Shown here in pieces: positions 8,836 through 18,261 of a stretch of 64,000 nt of DNA. The position numbers and the translations under genes were made by a program. Positions within the stretch are counted from its first letter, which is position 1. Every line of letters begins with the position of its first letter. Origin of the DNA: Pseudomonas sp. DTU_2021_1001937_2_SI_NGA_ILE_001 (GTDB lineage Bacteria; Pseudomonadota; Gammaproteobacteria; Pseudomonadales; Pseudomonadaceae); contig NZ_CP135971.1 in the NCBI RefSeq assembly GCF_032463525.1, positions 5,272,501 to 5,336,500 of the forward strand. The letters run 5' to 3'. The notes beneath the pieces were generated by a model. The model did no database searches. It saw nothing but the letters and a program-made list of their open reading frames with translations, and was not told where the DNA came from.

Positions 8836-9638
8836 TCGTATACCGAGGGTTGGACCAGTCGCACAGGCAACTGCAGGCCATGGATACTCTCGGCATGGCC
8901 AATGAACAGAAGCCCACCTGGGCGCAACTGGCCGATGACGCGCTGCAGGATGCGTTTCTTCTCGTCACCGTCGAAATAAATCAGGACATTGCGCAGGAAG
9001 ATAGCGTCGAACGGCCCCAGGTCTTCGGCCAGCGGCTGAACAAGGTTGACCTCGCGCAGGGTGAGTCGTTCACGCAGGGCCGCCTGGACGCGGAAGCGCC
9101 CGCTCATGTCGCCGATGCCGCTCAGGCAGTAGCGCTGCAACCAACCTTCGGGGAAGTACTTGGCCTGGGCGAGATCGTAGATGCCGTCCTGGGCCTTTTT
9201 CAGCACGCTCAGGCTCAGGTCGCTGCCGGTGATCGACCAGTCCTTGGTCGCAGCATGTTCACTGAGCACCATGGCGATGCTGTAGGGCTCTTCGCCGGAA
9301 GAGCAGGCGGCGCTCCACAGGCGCAGCGAGCCACGCTGCCGCGCTGCCCACTGGCCCAGGAAGTCGAAATGCGGATGCTCGCGGAAGAAGTAGGTTTCGT
9401 TGGTGGTCAGCAGGTCGACGACCAGACGTTTTTCCTGGCGGTACTGCGGCTGTTCGATCAACTGCAGGTATTCCCTGAAGCTGCCCAGACGGTAGTGGCG
9501 CAGGCGCTTCATCAGACGCCCGGCCACCAGTGGCCGCTTGTTGTCGGCCAGCTGGATGCCGGAGGCCTCGGCCATCATCTTTTGCAGCTGCCGGAACTCG
9601 CTGTCACCGAGTGTCGGCATCTTGAGTGCATCGGCCAT
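8826..9638 (-). CDS. cheR: CheR chemoreceptor methyltransferase
   Basis: A protein of 270 aa from MADALKM. The small N-terminal helical CheR domain is followed by a SAM-dependent methyltransferase domain with NETYFFREHPHF, the SAM-binding stretch LRLWSAACSSGEEPYS and FDAIFLRNVLIYF. It methylates receptor glutamates using S-adenosylmethionine, opposing CheB. The start at 9638 is preferred because it lies at the cheW stop codon with GGGAAGCTGAG just upstream. A codon 18 bases further upstream (9656) is the alternative. It is part of the same operon. Confidence 0.96.
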   Translation of the reverse strand: MADALKMPTLGDSEFRQLQKMMAEASGIQLADNKRPLVAGRLMKRLRHYRLGSFREYLQLIEQPQYRQEKRLVVDLLTTNETYFFREHPHFDFLGQWAARQRGSLRLWSAACSSGEEPYSIAMVLSEHAATKDWSITGSDLSLSVLKKAQDGIYDLAQAKYFPEGWLQRYCLSGIGDMSGRFRVQAALRERLTLREVNLVQPLAEDLGPFDAIFLRNVLIYFDGDEKKRILQRVIGQLRPGGLLFIGHAESIHGLQLPVRLVQPSVYECL

Positions 9639-9639
9639 C

Positions 9640-10167
9640 TCAGCTTCCCTTGGCAATCGCTAGGCTGAGCTGGCGAATATCGTCGAGGGACAACACCTGC
9701 GGAATGTTCAGGATGATGGTGAAGGTCTGCTCGTTGCGCGCCATGCCGGCGATGAAGTCGGTACGGATGCCCGCGCCGAACGGCGGCGGTGGCACCACCT
9801 GCTGCGGGTCGATGTCCAGCACCGCGTCCACCGCATCGACCACCAGGCCGATGCGCTGTTGCTGGTCTTCCATGGGCAGGTCGATGATCACGATGCAGGT
9901 GCGCTTGCCGGCTTTGGTCAGCTCGAAGCCGAAGCGTGCCGCCAGGTCGAGCACCGGTACCACGTTGCCGCGCAGGTTGATCACCCCGTGGATGAACGCC
10001 GGCATCATCGGTACCGCCGTCACGTCGTGGTATTCGATGATTTCCCGCACCAGGTCGATGGGCAGGGCGTAGGCGGCGTCACGCACGCGGAACGACAGGT
10101 GCTGCACGCTCATGTCGTGGGCATTGTCGAACGTTGAGTCGATGGGCTTGGCAAGGTTCATGGTCAC
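9640..10167 (-). CDS. cheW: CheW coupling protein
   Basis: A protein of 175 aa with one CheW domain (QHLSFRVRDAAYALPIDLV, INLRGNVVPVLDLAARFGF, GLVVDAVDAVLDI). It bridges receptors and CheA in the signalling array. It lies 6 bases from the MCP gene upstream and 1 base from the cheR start, so it belongs to the polycistronic chemosensory unit. Confidence 0.96.
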   Translation of the reverse strand: MTMNLAKPIDSTFDNAHDMSVQHLSFRVRDAAYALPIDLVREIIEYHDVTAVPMMPAFIHGVINLRGNVVPVLDLAARFGFELTKAGKRTCIVIIDLPMEDQQQRIGLVVDAVDAVLDIDPQQVVPPPPFGAGIRTDFIAGMARNEQTFTIILNIPQVLSLDDIRQLSLAIAKGS

Positions 10168-10173
10168 ACTCCA

Positions 10174-11802
10174 TCAACCGAAACTGACGAACTGACCTTC
10201 ATCCACCTGGCCCTTGCTGCGCTGCCAGGAGGACGAGCCACCCGAGTGCGTGTCCTGGACACGCGGCAGCGGACGGCTGGCGGCGTTCTCGTCGAAGCGG
10301 AAGAAACCGATCAACTCCTGCAACTGGCCAGCCTGGGCGTTCATTTCTTCGGCGGTGGCGGCCAGTTCCTCGGAGGCCGAGGCGTTCTGCTGGGTGATCT
10401 GGTTCATCTGGCCCATGGCGATGTTGATCTGCCCGGCCGCGCCGCTCTGCTCCTGGGACGCGGCAGTGATCTCCTGCACCAGGTCGGAAGTCTTCTGGAT
10501 GTTCGGCACGATCTCGTTGAGCAGGCGACCGGCCTGCTCGGCCAGTTGCACGCTGCTGGAGGCCACCTGGCCGATTTCCTGGGCCGCGACCTGGCTGCGT
10601 TCGGCCAGCTTGCGTACCTCGGCAGCCACCACCGCGAAGCCCTTGCCGTGGTCACCGGCGCGTGCCGCTTCGATGGCCGCGTTGAGGGCCAGCAGGTTGG
10701 TCTGGTAGGCGATGTCGTCGATGATGCTGATCTTGTCGGCGATCTGCTTCATGGCTTCGACGGTATCGACTACTGCGCCGCCACCCTGGACTGCGTCGTT
10801 GGCGGCCTTGCCGGCGATGCCGTCGGTGATCTTGGCGCTTTCGGTGTTCTGCGCGATGGAGGCGGACATCTGCTCCACCGACGCCGTGGTTTCTTCGACG
10901 CTGGCGGCCTGTTCGTTGGCGGCCTGGCTCAGCGACTGCGAGGTCGAACTGACCTGCTCGGACGCCGAAGACAGCGCGTCGGCGGCACTGCGTACGTCGC
11001 CCAGTATGCTGCGCAGGCGCACCGTGGTGTTCTGCATCGAACTCAGCAACTGGCCAGTCTCGTCCTTGCTGTTGACCTCCAGGTCCTTGCTCAGGTCGCC
11101 GGCGGCCATGCGGTTGGAGGCTTCGACGGCGGTGTTCAGCGGCCTGGTGATGCTGCGGGTGACCAGCACGCCAATCAGCATGCCCAGCAGGGTGGCGGCG
11201 ATAAGCAGGCCGATCATCTGCACACGCGAGCTTTCCGCAATGCTGGTGATTTCATCATTGGCCTGGCCGGTACGGGCTTTCTTTTCCTGGACCATATCGC
11301 CCAGCATGCCGTCGATCACGTCGCCGCTGGTTTTCAGCACCGGTATCATTGCCGTGATTTCACTCGCGTCCTGGTACTGGCCGGAGCGATTGCTGATATT
11401 CATCGCCTGCTTGACCTTTGCCTCATAGTCGGCCAAAGGCGCATTCAATTTATCCAGTCGTTCCAGACCATCCTTGGTCACGAAGTTGTCGCGGGCCATG
11501 GTCATTTGCTTGCGCGTCTCGTCCAAGGCTGCCTGCGCCCTGGCGAAGGCAGCATTGCGTTCTTCCGCGTTGGTGGCCAGCAGACCAGTGCGCAGGGCAC
11601 GTCCGGAGGTGATCAACTGGATGTTGGCTTCCTGCAGCTGCACCATGCCTTCGACGTCGACGCTGTACATGCGGTCCGACAGCGAGTTGACCTGGTCCAG
11701 GTTACGTATGCCCAGCCCGCCGATGATGGCGGTCAGGATGATGACCACCAGAAAGCCCAGTGTCAGCCTTGCTCCTATCTTCATGTTGCGTACGAACTGC
11801 AT
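10174..11802 (-). CDS. Methyl-accepting chemotaxis protein with 4-helix-bundle sensor
   Basis: A 542-aa inner-membrane receptor. TM1 lies at about 9-30 and TM2 at about 192-212, bracketing a helical periplasmic domain of the 4HB_MCP type. A HAMP segment follows ([19 protein letters not shown]), then a long cytoplasmic signalling hairpin with the conserved tip ([20 protein letters not shown]). The last residues, GQFVSFG, contain an aromatic-x-x-aromatic motif that may act as a CheR tether. It sits between cheA and cheW and is the likely main input receptor of this cluster. The ligand is unknown. Confidence 0.95.
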   Translation of the reverse strand: MQFVRNMKIGARLTLGFLVVIILTAIIGGLGIRNLDQVNSLSDRMYSVDVEGMVQLQEANIQLITSGRALRTGLLATNAEERNAAFARAQAALDETRKQMTMARDNFVTKDGLERLDKLNAPLADYEAKVKQAMNISNRSGQYQDASEITAMIPVLKTSGDVIDGMLGDMVQEKKARTGQANDEITSIAESSRVQMIGLLIAATLLGMLIGVLVTRSITRPLNTAVEASNRMAAGDLSKDLEVNSKDETGQLLSSMQNTTVRLRSILGDVRSAADALSSASEQVSSTSQSLSQAANEQAASVEETTASVEQMSASIAQNTESAKITDGIAGKAANDAVQGGGAVVDTVEAMKQIADKISIIDDIAYQTNLLALNAAIEAARAGDHGKGFAVVAAEVRKLAERSQVAAQEIGQVASSSVQLAEQAGRLLNEIVPNIQKTSDLVQEITAASQEQSGAAGQINIAMGQMNQITQQNASASEELAATAEEMNAQAGQLQELIGFFRFDENAASRPLPRVQDTHSGGSSSWQRSKGQVDEGQFVSFG

Positions 11803-11828
11803 GATGAATCTCCTGAAGGGCTGTTGTA

Positions 11829-13916
11829 TCAGTAGGCATTGGCCGCGTTGGCCGAGCTGGGTGAGGGGGTGTCCACCAGGGACTGCAAATGGCGGAACAG
11901 GCTGGGTATATCGAGAATCAGCGCCACCTGGCCGGAGCCGAGAATGGTCGAGCCGCTGATCCCGCGCAGGTGCTGGAACATCTTGCCCAGGGGCTTGATC
12001 ACGGTCTGCAGTTCGCCATGCAACTGGTCGACGATCAGGCCCGCCTGCAGGCGACCCTGGCTGACCACCACGATGTTGCGCCGCCGCGCCGGCTTGCTGT
12101 CCAGGCCGAAGTGGCTGTCGAGGGTGATGCAGGGCATGGGGGCGCCCCGCAGGTTGAGGTAGCCATAGCCGTTGTCCAGGGGTAGGTCAGTGGCTTCCAT
12201 GCACTCGGTGACCATGTCCAGCGGAATGACGAAGCTGTCATCGCCGACACTGACCAGAAACCCGTCGATGATCGCCAGGGTCAGCGGCAGGCGGATGCGG
12301 AAGGTGCAACCCTGGCCGGCGACCGAGTCGATCTCGATGGTGCCGCGCAGCTGGTCGATGGCGCTGCGCACCACGTCCATGCCTACGCCACGCCCGGACA
12401 GGTTGGACACCTGCTCGGCGGTGGAGAATCCGGCTTCGAAGATCAGCGCATGGATGTCACGGTCGCTCAGTTGCGCGTCGGCTTCGACCATGCCCTTGGC
12501 GATGGCCTTTTCCAGGATGCGCGCGGTGTTCAGGCCACGGCCGTCGTCACTGATTTCCAGCACGATCATGCCGGAGTCGTGATAGGCATTGAGGCTGAGG
12601 CTGCCTTCTTCCGGCTTGCCGGACTCCAGCCGTGCGGCGGCCGACTCGATACCGTGATCGATGGCATTGCGCACCAGGTGGGTGAGGGGATCGGCGATCT
12701 TGTCGATCACCGATTTGTCGAGTTCGGTTTCCCCGCCACGGATGGTCAGCTGGATCTTCTTGCCCAGCTCCTGGCTGACGTCACGGACCACGCGATGGAA
12801 ACGGTTGAAGGTCTCGCCGACCTCTACCATGCGCAGCTTCAGGGCGCTTTCGCGGATCTGTTCGACGTGCTGGAACACCGCCTGGGTACTCTCGATGCAA
12901 CGCGGGTCGCCAGACAGACGCGCCTGCATCTGTGCGCCAGCGGTGCTGATCACCAGTTCGCCCACCAGGTTGATCAGTTCGTCGAGCTTGCTGGCCGAGA
13001 CCTTGACCAGGGTGTTTTCAATGCTGCGTTTTTCTCGTCCAGCGTTGGCGGCCCCGCGTTCGGCAGGGGCCGCCGGTGCGGGCGACGCCTTGGCCTGAGC
13101 CGGCATCGGCGGCATGGGTTGGACCTGCTGGCTGGCCACGGTCGCCGCCGGCGGCAGAACATCCGCCGACGCCAGCACCGGCAGGCCGGCGACACGCTCG
13201 ATGCGCAGGGTGCAGAAGTCCTGGATGAACTCGAAGACATCGGCGATTTCCTGCTCGCCGGCCGAGCTGTGCAGCTCGATCTCCAGGGCCAGGTAGCACT
13301 GGTGCGGGTCCAGTGCGTGCAGGGCAGGCAGGCGATCGGTTCGGGTCTGTACGCGGGTCAGCGTGCCGAGCTTGCTCAGGTAGCGTACGAAGGCTGCAGG
13401 GTCGAAACCGTTCTCGAAGAGTTCAGGGGCGAATTCGATATTGATGCGCCAATCGTTTGCGTCTTCGACCTTGGCTTCGATAACGGCCGGTGTGGACGTC
13501 TCCATGGGCGCGGGAACGTGCCCCTGGGCCTGCCCGAGGGCGGCAATCAGCGGCGCGTGGCGAGATTCATCGACGTTCAGCTGGCCGCTTTCATCGACGC
13601 TTTCGAGCAGGGTGCTCAGTTCGTCCATGCAGGTCAGCATCAGTGAGGTCATTTGCGAGGTCAGGGTCAGCTGGCCATCGCGCACCAGCATCAGCAGGCT
13701 TTCCAGATGGTGGGTCAGATTGACCAGTGCGGTCAGGGAAAAGATGCCCGCTGAACCCTTGAGCGTATGCACCGCGCGGAACAACTGGTTGACGGCGTCT
13801 TCGTCATCGGGAGAGGTCTCCAGCCGCAACAGGCTGTCCTCGGCGTCCTTGAGCAGATCCCGGCCTTCATCCAGAAAGCCTTGCAGCAATTGATTCCACT
13901 GATCGCCACTGAGCAT
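11829..13916 (-). CDS. cheA: CheA chemosensory histidine kinase
   Basis: A protein of 695 aa. The N-terminal Hpt (P1) domain carries phospho-accepting His50 in [12 protein letters not shown]2-like region (about 155-235) precedes a Pro/Ala-rich linker near 255-285. The dimerisation helix ([15 protein letters not shown]) leads into a HATPase domain ([28 protein letters not shown]) and a C-terminal CheW-like regulatory domain. It phosphorylates CheY and CheB in response to receptor state. It lies 3 bases downstream of the STAS gene, in the same operon. Confidence 0.97.
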   Translation of the reverse strand: MLSGDQWNQLLQGFLDEGRDLLKDAEDSLLRLETSPDDEDAVNQLFRAVHTLKGSAGIFSLTALVNLTHHLESLLMLVRDGQLTLTSQMTSLMLTCMDELSTLLESVDESGQLNVDESRHAPLIAALGQAQGHVPAPMETSTPAVIEAKVEDANDWRINIEFAPELFENGFDPAAFVRYLSKLGTLTRVQTRTDRLPALHALDPHQCYLALEIELHSSAGEQEIADVFEFIQDFCTLRIERVAGLPVLASADVLPPAATVASQQVQPMPPMPAQAKASPAPAAPAERGAANAGREKRSIENTLVKVSASKLDELINLVGELVISTAGAQMQARLSGDPRCIESTQAVFQHVEQIRESALKLRMVEVGETFNRFHRVVRDVSQELGKKIQLTIRGGETELDKSVIDKIADPLTHLVRNAIDHGIESAAARLESGKPEEGSLSLNAYHDSGMIVLEISDDGRGLNTARILEKAIAKGMVEADAQLSDRDIHALIFEAGFSTAEQVSNLSGRGVGMDVVRSAIDQLRGTIEIDSVAGQGCTFRIRLPLTLAIIDGFLVSVGDDSFVIPLDMVTECMEATDLPLDNGYGYLNLRGAPMPCITLDSHFGLDSKPARRRNIVVVSQGRLQAGLIVDQLHGELQTVIKPLGKMFQHLRGISGSTILGSGQVALILDIPSLFRHLQSLVDTPSPSSANAANAY

Positions 13917-13919
13917 CGG

Positions 13920-14237
13920 TCAATCCTCGCCAGGGGGCATGGGGTGGAGCATATCCAGAGCCAGCAGCCCGGCCATTTCCATCACGCTGGGCGAAGCCGC
14001 CACCACCTCGGTGGGCTGGCCCTGCTCCGTGAGGTGCCGGTGCAGGGCAAGCAACAGCTGCGCCCCCGCGCTGTCCAGCTCGCCGATGCCAGAAAGATCC
14101 AGCTGCCAGGCCGGGGCATCGGCAGCCAGCAGCTCCTTGAGCTGCTCATGGGCCTGCTGGACTTCGTAGATGGTCAGGTCGCCGGCCGCCTGCAGCAGGG
14201 CCGGAGCTTCAGGGGACGGCTGGCTGAGGGTAAACAT
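13920..14237 (-). CDS. STAS-domain protein in chemosensory operon
   Basis: A protein of 105 aa made of a single STAS domain (anti-sigma-antagonist-like fold). The expected phosphorylatable position is Ser56 in ELDSAGAQLLL. STAS proteins usually work by phosphorylation-dependent partner switching. Inside a Che operon, tightly packed between cheY (4 bases) and cheA (3 bases), it probably modulates the kinase or an output partner. No serine kinase or PP2C phosphatase partner is encoded here, so its mechanism is open. Confidence 0.85.
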   Translation of the reverse strand: MFTLSQPSPEAPALLQAAGDLTIYEVQQAHEQLKELLAADAPAWQLDLSGIGELDSAGAQLLLALHRHLTEQGQPTEVVAASPSVMEMAGLLALDMLHPMPPGED

Positions 14238-14241
14238 GGGC

Positions 14242-14607
14242 TCAGCCCATCAGCTTTTCGACTGCCGCAAGCAGCTGCTGGGGCTGGAAGGGCTTGACGA
14301 TCCAGGCCTTGGCGCCAGCCGCCTGGCCTTCGGCCTTTTTCGACTGCTCGCTCTCGGTGGTCAGCATCATGATGGGCGTGAAACGGTATTCCGGGCGGGC
14401 CTTGACGGCCTTGACCAGACCGATGCCATCCAGGTTGGGCATGTTGACGTCGCTGATGATCAGGTTGATCTTCTGCCCGGTCAGCTTGCTGAGCGCGTCA
14501 CGGCCATCGCTGGCCTCGATGACCTGGTGGCCGGCGCTGGTCAGGCTCATCTTCACCAGTTGGCGCATCGAAGCGGAGTCGTCGACGATCATTACGGTCT
14601 TGGCCAT
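14242..14607 (-). CDS. cheY: CheY-type single-domain response regulator
   Basis: A protein of 121 aa, receiver domain only: D9/D10, phospho-acceptor Asp53 (IISDVNMPNLDG), the Thr in MLTTES and Lys near 105 (WIVKPFQP). It is the soluble phospho-output of the CheA in this operon. Whether it binds the flagellar motor or another target cannot be told. No CheZ phosphatase is present in the window. Confidence 0.96.
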   Translation of the reverse strand: MAKTVMIVDDSASMRQLVKMSLTSAGHQVIEASDGRDALSKLTGQKINLIISDVNMPNLDGIGLVKAVKARPEYRFTPIMMLTTESEQSKKAEGQAAGAKAWIVKPFQPQQLLAAVEKLMG

Positions 14608-14679
14608 GTTTCAGGTCCTCGCTAAGGAAAGGCTGTAGTCAATAATTCTGGTAAACCAGGCTTCACTCATTGACGCCGC

Positions 14680-15801
14680 TCAGAAGAAGGTGACTTCGCT
14701 GGCGTTGGTCTGGGTTCGCCCGTGGCGCTCTTCCTCGGTGGTGAAACGCTGGTGCAAGCGTTCGAGCCAGGCGCGCGGATCGTGCAGGCTGTCGTCCTGG
14801 TTGCGCAGGGCATCGAGCAAATGCTGCTGGTCGATCTGTACGTGGTCGAGCATCTGGTCGGCACGGTCCTGGAACTGCAGGTTGACCATGATGGCCTGGA
14901 TGTCCTGCTGAGTATCGCGGGCATCGCGCTGCAGGTCATTGGAGGCACTGGACAGCTCGTTGAGGTTTTCCTCCAGGCGGCCCATGACGGTAGTGACCGA
15001 GGCGTCGAGGAACTCCAGGTTGCTGCGCTCGTTTTCGCCCAGCTCGGCGGCGGCGGTGATGGTGGACTGGATGGCGTGGTTGATTTCTTCGACCTTGGAG
15101 TCCATGCCCTGGCCGGTTTCCGCCGACAGGGAAGACAGCTTGCGCACTTCATCCGCCACCACCGAAAAGCCCCGGCCATGCTCACCGGCACGGGCGGCTT
15201 CGATGGCCGCGTTGAGGGCCAGGAGGTTGGTCTGGCTGGCGATTTCCTGCACTCGCTTGGCCATCTGCTGCAACTGGTCGGCATAGTTGCCGAGCTGGCT
15301 GATGGTGCCGATGAGTGTCTGCTGGCGCTGGCTGCTGGTCTCGAATGCCCGGGTGACTTCCGCCAGGCGCTGGTTGGCATCACGCAGGCTGGCCCCGACC
15401 CCGCCATTAGCGAGAATGTTCTCGGAATTGCCAAGACTGCTTTCGAGGCGGCTGGCGATATTGCTGAAGCGTTCGAACAGATCGCTGATGTTGCTCTGCA
15501 GCAGATCGCGGCTTTGCGCGATGCTGTCACTCCAGCTGGGGACCACGGTGTGCAGCAGGGCAGGGATATCCGCTTGCGAGGTCGCTGCAACGCGTTCGAC
15601 GGGGTCGATGGCCGGGGGCGGTGCTGCCGGTTTGCGTAGATGCAGTGCCAAGGTGGCGGCGGCGATGACCGCGAGGCCGATGATCACGACGGTGGTTTGT
15701 GCGACTACCAGTCCTGTAGCACCAATGGCGATGCCGACCCAAAGAGCAAGATTAATCAACATCCTCGCATCCATTCGAAAACTGGAAAGTTCGAGGATCA
15801 T
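14680..15801 (-). CDS. Chemoreceptor-like protein with membrane hairpin and no periplasmic sensor domain
   Basis: A protein of 373 aa. Two adjacent hydrophobic helices (about 14-33 and 36-55) form a membrane hairpin with almost no periplasmic loop, and no HAMP domain is evident. The rest is a cytoplasmic MCP signalling domain with the conserved tip [19 protein letters not shown]. It must sense through the membrane, a cytoplasmic cue or a partner. It is the first gene of the chemosensory operon (72 bases before cheY). No start has a good Shine-Dalgarno: ATG at 15801 is the longest, and internal ATGs at 15774 and 15762 are possible. Confidence 0.88.
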   Translation of the reverse strand: MILELSSFRMDARMLINLALWVGIAIGATGLVVAQTTVVIIGLAVIAAATLALHLRKPAAPPPAIDPVERVAATSQADIPALLHTVVPSWSDSIAQSRDLLQSNISDLFERFSNIASRLESSLGNSENILANGGVGASLRDANQRLAEVTRAFETSSQRQQTLIGTISQLGNYADQLQQMAKRVQEIASQTNLLALNAAIEAARAGEHGRGFSVVADEVRKLSSLSAETGQGMDSKVEEINHAIQSTITAAAELGENERSNLEFLDASVTTVMGRLEENLNELSSASNDLQRDARDTQQDIQAIMVNLQFQDRADQMLDHVQIDQQHLLDALRNQDDSLHDPRAWLERLHQRFTTEEERHGRTQTNASEVTFF

Positions 15802-16382
15802 ATCGGTGGCAAATTGACGCCAATATCGGGGTAACCCTTAAGCCGGACCAACGGTTTTACAAAATTTTTCGCCGAATTTTTTCTTGGATCCAGTGCATGA
15901 TGCATCAAGAAAAGATTGGCGATTCAGTAAGTTCCTGGCTTAGAGCGCAGATGCAAAACGTGTGTTTCATACACACGCATAGGAAATTTCCTTAAGGGTT
16001 GTAGGCAGGGGTGAGCGCTTCCGTCGGGTTTTTATGACGAAAATATGAAGGCCTACGTCGCAGGGGTGATTGGCAGACGGCTGCAGCAATGCTATGCGGC
16101 ATCTAGGGGAGCAGCCTAGTGTGTCCACTAATTCGATAGGGTGCTGACTATAAGGGTTCTAAGTATTTTTGTTCATGAAAATATTTAATGAGAGTGATTA
16201 ATATTATTTTTCGGCTGAATCGTTTTTTCGATCTTAGTCGGATACCCCTATAAAGAAAAGGGAGATTCCCGACAGCGCAGCTGCATCGCGCGATGACAGC
16301 CGCGGGCGGAGTGACTGACGCAGAGGCCAAAGGCATAACCCCGCCCTCGGCAGGTCGATGCGGGTGGGATGATTTCCACGCC
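15802..16382. other. 580-bp intergenic region between chemosensory operon and T6SS island
   Basis: I found no supported gene; the frames here have no family signature. The right half (about 16130-16260) is markedly AT-rich and marks the edge of the compositionally distinct immunity-gene array. The left part must contain the promoter of the chemosensory operon, including an inverted repeat listed separately. Confidence 0.5.
15879..15913. repeat. Inverted repeat TTTTCTTG-N19-CAAGAAAA containing TGATGCATCA palindrome
   Basis: Perfect 8-bp arms at 15879-15886 and 15906-15913 are separated by 19 bases. The 10-bp palindrome TGATGCATCA (15898-15907) overlaps the right arm. The element lies 78 bases upstream of the first gene of the chemosensory operon, so it is a candidate operator. 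Confidence 0.4.
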
Positions 16383-17093
16383 TTACCACTCCCAGCGTTC
16401 TTCGCTGTACTGGACATGGGGCGGCAGCACAGCCTTGAGAAACGCCACGTAGCGCTGCAGATGCGCGTCATCGGGCAGGTGAGCTTTGAAGCCGATGGTG
16501 GGGTCGTCGATCAGAAGCACGACGAGTCGATACTTGCGATCGATGATCATCCGCTGGAATTTTTTCCAAGGCGGGCTGACGACGAGTTCTGGTTCGGGTC
16601 GTTTCCAGCACATCAATTGTGGCGCGCCGTTCAAGAGCAAGTACGCGGTGCCTATCACAAAGACCGACAGAGATTTCAGAACGACGGCAGCGACAGCAAC
16701 GCCGACAAAGAGGCTGATGATCGACCGTTTAAAACGGGCTTCTGCATTTTCAGGGTAGTCAAGGCAGTGGGTATATTGCAGGTGGGTGGCGTGGACGACA
16801 TAGTGGAAGACGGATTTTTGATGAAAGAGTCTCAGGGCCAAAAGTGAGGAGAAGGTCGCGCCTAACGCCAGCGCGGAGGCGAATGTTCGACTATCTTCCG
16901 AACCTGTCAATGCAACCCATGCCACAGCGGTCCAGGCAAATAAGATGATTCCGATAAGAACTTTTCTTATGAATAGAATTGATTTGCGTGACGCATGAAT
17001 GGCTTTGATTGTCCACTTGAGTGGGGCAGGTTGCGAGTCTTTCATGAGTTTGGACTGTGTGAGGGCGTCTCGCTGGCCCATGAAGTGTTCCAC
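16383..17093 (-). CDS. Putative T6SS immunity membrane protein, copy 1 (distal)
   Basis: A protein of 236 aa. It has about four hydrophobic segments (near 47-66, 73-92 and a long pair at 126-160) and the array-wide motif QKSVFHY after the second. The soluble C-terminal part carries APQLMCWKRPEPEL, PPWKKFQRMIIDRKYR, DDPTIGF and a final HVQYSEERWEW. Three paralogues lie immediately upstream on the same strand, behind a VasX-like effector, so a role neutralising a pore-forming toxin in the inner membrane is inferred. The GTG start at 17093 has GGAG 8 bases upstream. The family name is not known to me. Confidence 0.75.
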   Translation of the reverse strand: MEHFMGQRDALTQSKLMKDSQPAPLKWTIKAIHASRKSILFIRKVLIGIILFAWTAVAWVALTGSEDSRTFASALALGATFSSLLALRLFHQKSVFHYVVHATHLQYTHCLDYPENAEARFKRSIISLFVGVAVAAVVLKSLSVFVIGTAYLLLNGAPQLMCWKRPEPELVVSPPWKKFQRMIIDRKYRLVVLLIDDPTIGFKAHLPDDAHLQRYVAFLKAVLPPHVQYSEERWEW

Positions 17094-17192
17094 GCTGAGT
17101 GCTCCGGTATGCTTGTCTGGGGTGAATAGAGGTGCTGTTTGTTAAAGTGCATGTTTGAATATTAAGGCGCGACGAGCATGCGTCGTCATGTA

Positions 17193-17909
17193 TTACCATT
17201 CCCACGTCTCTTCTCGGTATCGCACATGGGGTGGCAAGACCGTTTGCAAGAAGGCCAGATAACGCTCCACATGTTGGTCGTCGAGTAGGCGTACCTCAAA
17301 GCCGATGGTGGGTTCGTCGATCAGTAGCATGACGATTCGATACTTGCGGTCGATGATCACGGTCTTGAAGTCTTGCCAAGGAGCACTTTTGATCAGCTGC
17401 GGGGCAGGGCGTTTCCAATGCCATAGACGAATTACGCCATTGTAGATTAGATAGATGATACAAAACAGCAGAACTTGCAGAGATTGCAGGTAGAGTGCAA
17501 TACTGAAAACAGTGATGAAGAATCCGATTACGATGTGTCTTAGAACGCTCTCCATGTTTTTGGGGTGGTCGAGAGAGTAATGATATTGGCAGTGAGTGGG
17601 GTAGAGAATGTAGTGAAAAACTGATTTTTGAAATGCTAGCTTCATGGCTATAAGAAGATAGCAGGTACAGAAGATGGCGAGAGATTTTGCCAGAAGCGAA
17701 CCGTCCTCCGAGCCGTACGCTATGAACCAGCTCGCGATTATCCATATTAGTAAAATCAGCGTCGTGAAAAAAATCTTCGTATTTCGCGTTTCCTTTCTGC
17801 CGCCGTCCAAGCATTTTATTATCCATTCATCCATAGGCTGAATTCCGAGGCTCTCGGTATCCTCTAAATGTTCTGCGTTTTCGCTCGCGATTATCGTTTT
17901 TAGTGACAT
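17193..17909 (-). CDS. Putative T6SS immunity membrane protein, copy 2
   Basis: A protein of 238 aa and clear paralogue of copies 1, 3 and 4. It has about four hydrophobic segments, QKSVFHYILYPTHCQYHYS, WKRPAPQLIKSAPWQDF, IIDRKYRIVMLLIDEPTIGFE, and ends HVRYREETWEW. It is closest to copy 1 by eye. The ATG at 17909 has GGAGC 7 bases upstream. An effector-like 93-codon fragment lies just upstream (17 bases). Codon use and base composition are visibly more AT-rich than in flanking core genes, consistent with acquired DNA. Function as immunity protein is inferred from context. Confidence 0.75.
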   Translation of the reverse strand: MSLKTIIASENAEHLEDTESLGIQPMDEWIIKCLDGGRKETRNTKIFFTTLILLIWIIASWFIAYGSEDGSLLAKSLAIFCTCYLLIAMKLAFQKSVFHYILYPTHCQYHYSLDHPKNMESVLRHIVIGFFITVFSIALYLQSLQVLLFCIIYLIYNGVIRLWHWKRPAPQLIKSAPWQDFKTVIIDRKYRIVMLLIDEPTIGFEVRLLDDQHVERYLAFLQTVLPPHVRYREETWEW

Positions 17910-17926
17910 CCAGGGTGCTCCAGTCT

Positions 17927-18208
17927 CTAAGGTATGACCAGGATCGGTTGTGCGCTGTCGCGATTTTCATGAGTGATAAACCAGGATGATTCTGTCAGCC
18001 TCTCATTACTGTCCTGCGTAAAAAGTCTGAGGTAGGATTGAAGGCGATAACTTAAGTTCAAGTGTTTAGTGGGCAACAGAGTGGGCGGATACCAAATTTG
18101 TAACTCAGTCGTCTCAGGTCGTTGCCAGCGTGTCAATTGCGGAGCACTCCCAGTCAATGCATGAGGAATTTTGAGACGGCGTAATCTAAGGAGATGATGT
18201 GGTTGCAC
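17927..18208 (-). pseudogene. Chimeric remnant: immunity-like segment joined to VasX-effector C-terminal tail
   Basis: A 93-codon frame starting at GTG. Its last 58 residues align with the last 59 of the effector at 19803-23210: both start QIWYP, keep L, YR, LT and IT at matching places, and both end in IP. The preceding stretch, APQLTRWQRPE, resembles APQLMCWKRPE of immunity copy 1, also at DNA level (CAATTG and AACGACC blocks). The first 16 residues match neither. The simplest reading is a recombination scar between immunity and effector sequences. It could be untranslated, or a small protein that binds like the toxin tail. Confidence 0.6.
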
Positions 18209-18261
18209 GTTTAGATGTACATCTGAAAGTCGTCAGGCTGGTGAGATTTTATGTGCAAGTT

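Noticed and set aside
16164..16183. AT-rich hairpin TATTTT-N8-AAAATA after the immunity array
   Set aside because: Only 6 A/T pairs; too weak to call a terminator and expected by chance in AT-rich DNA.
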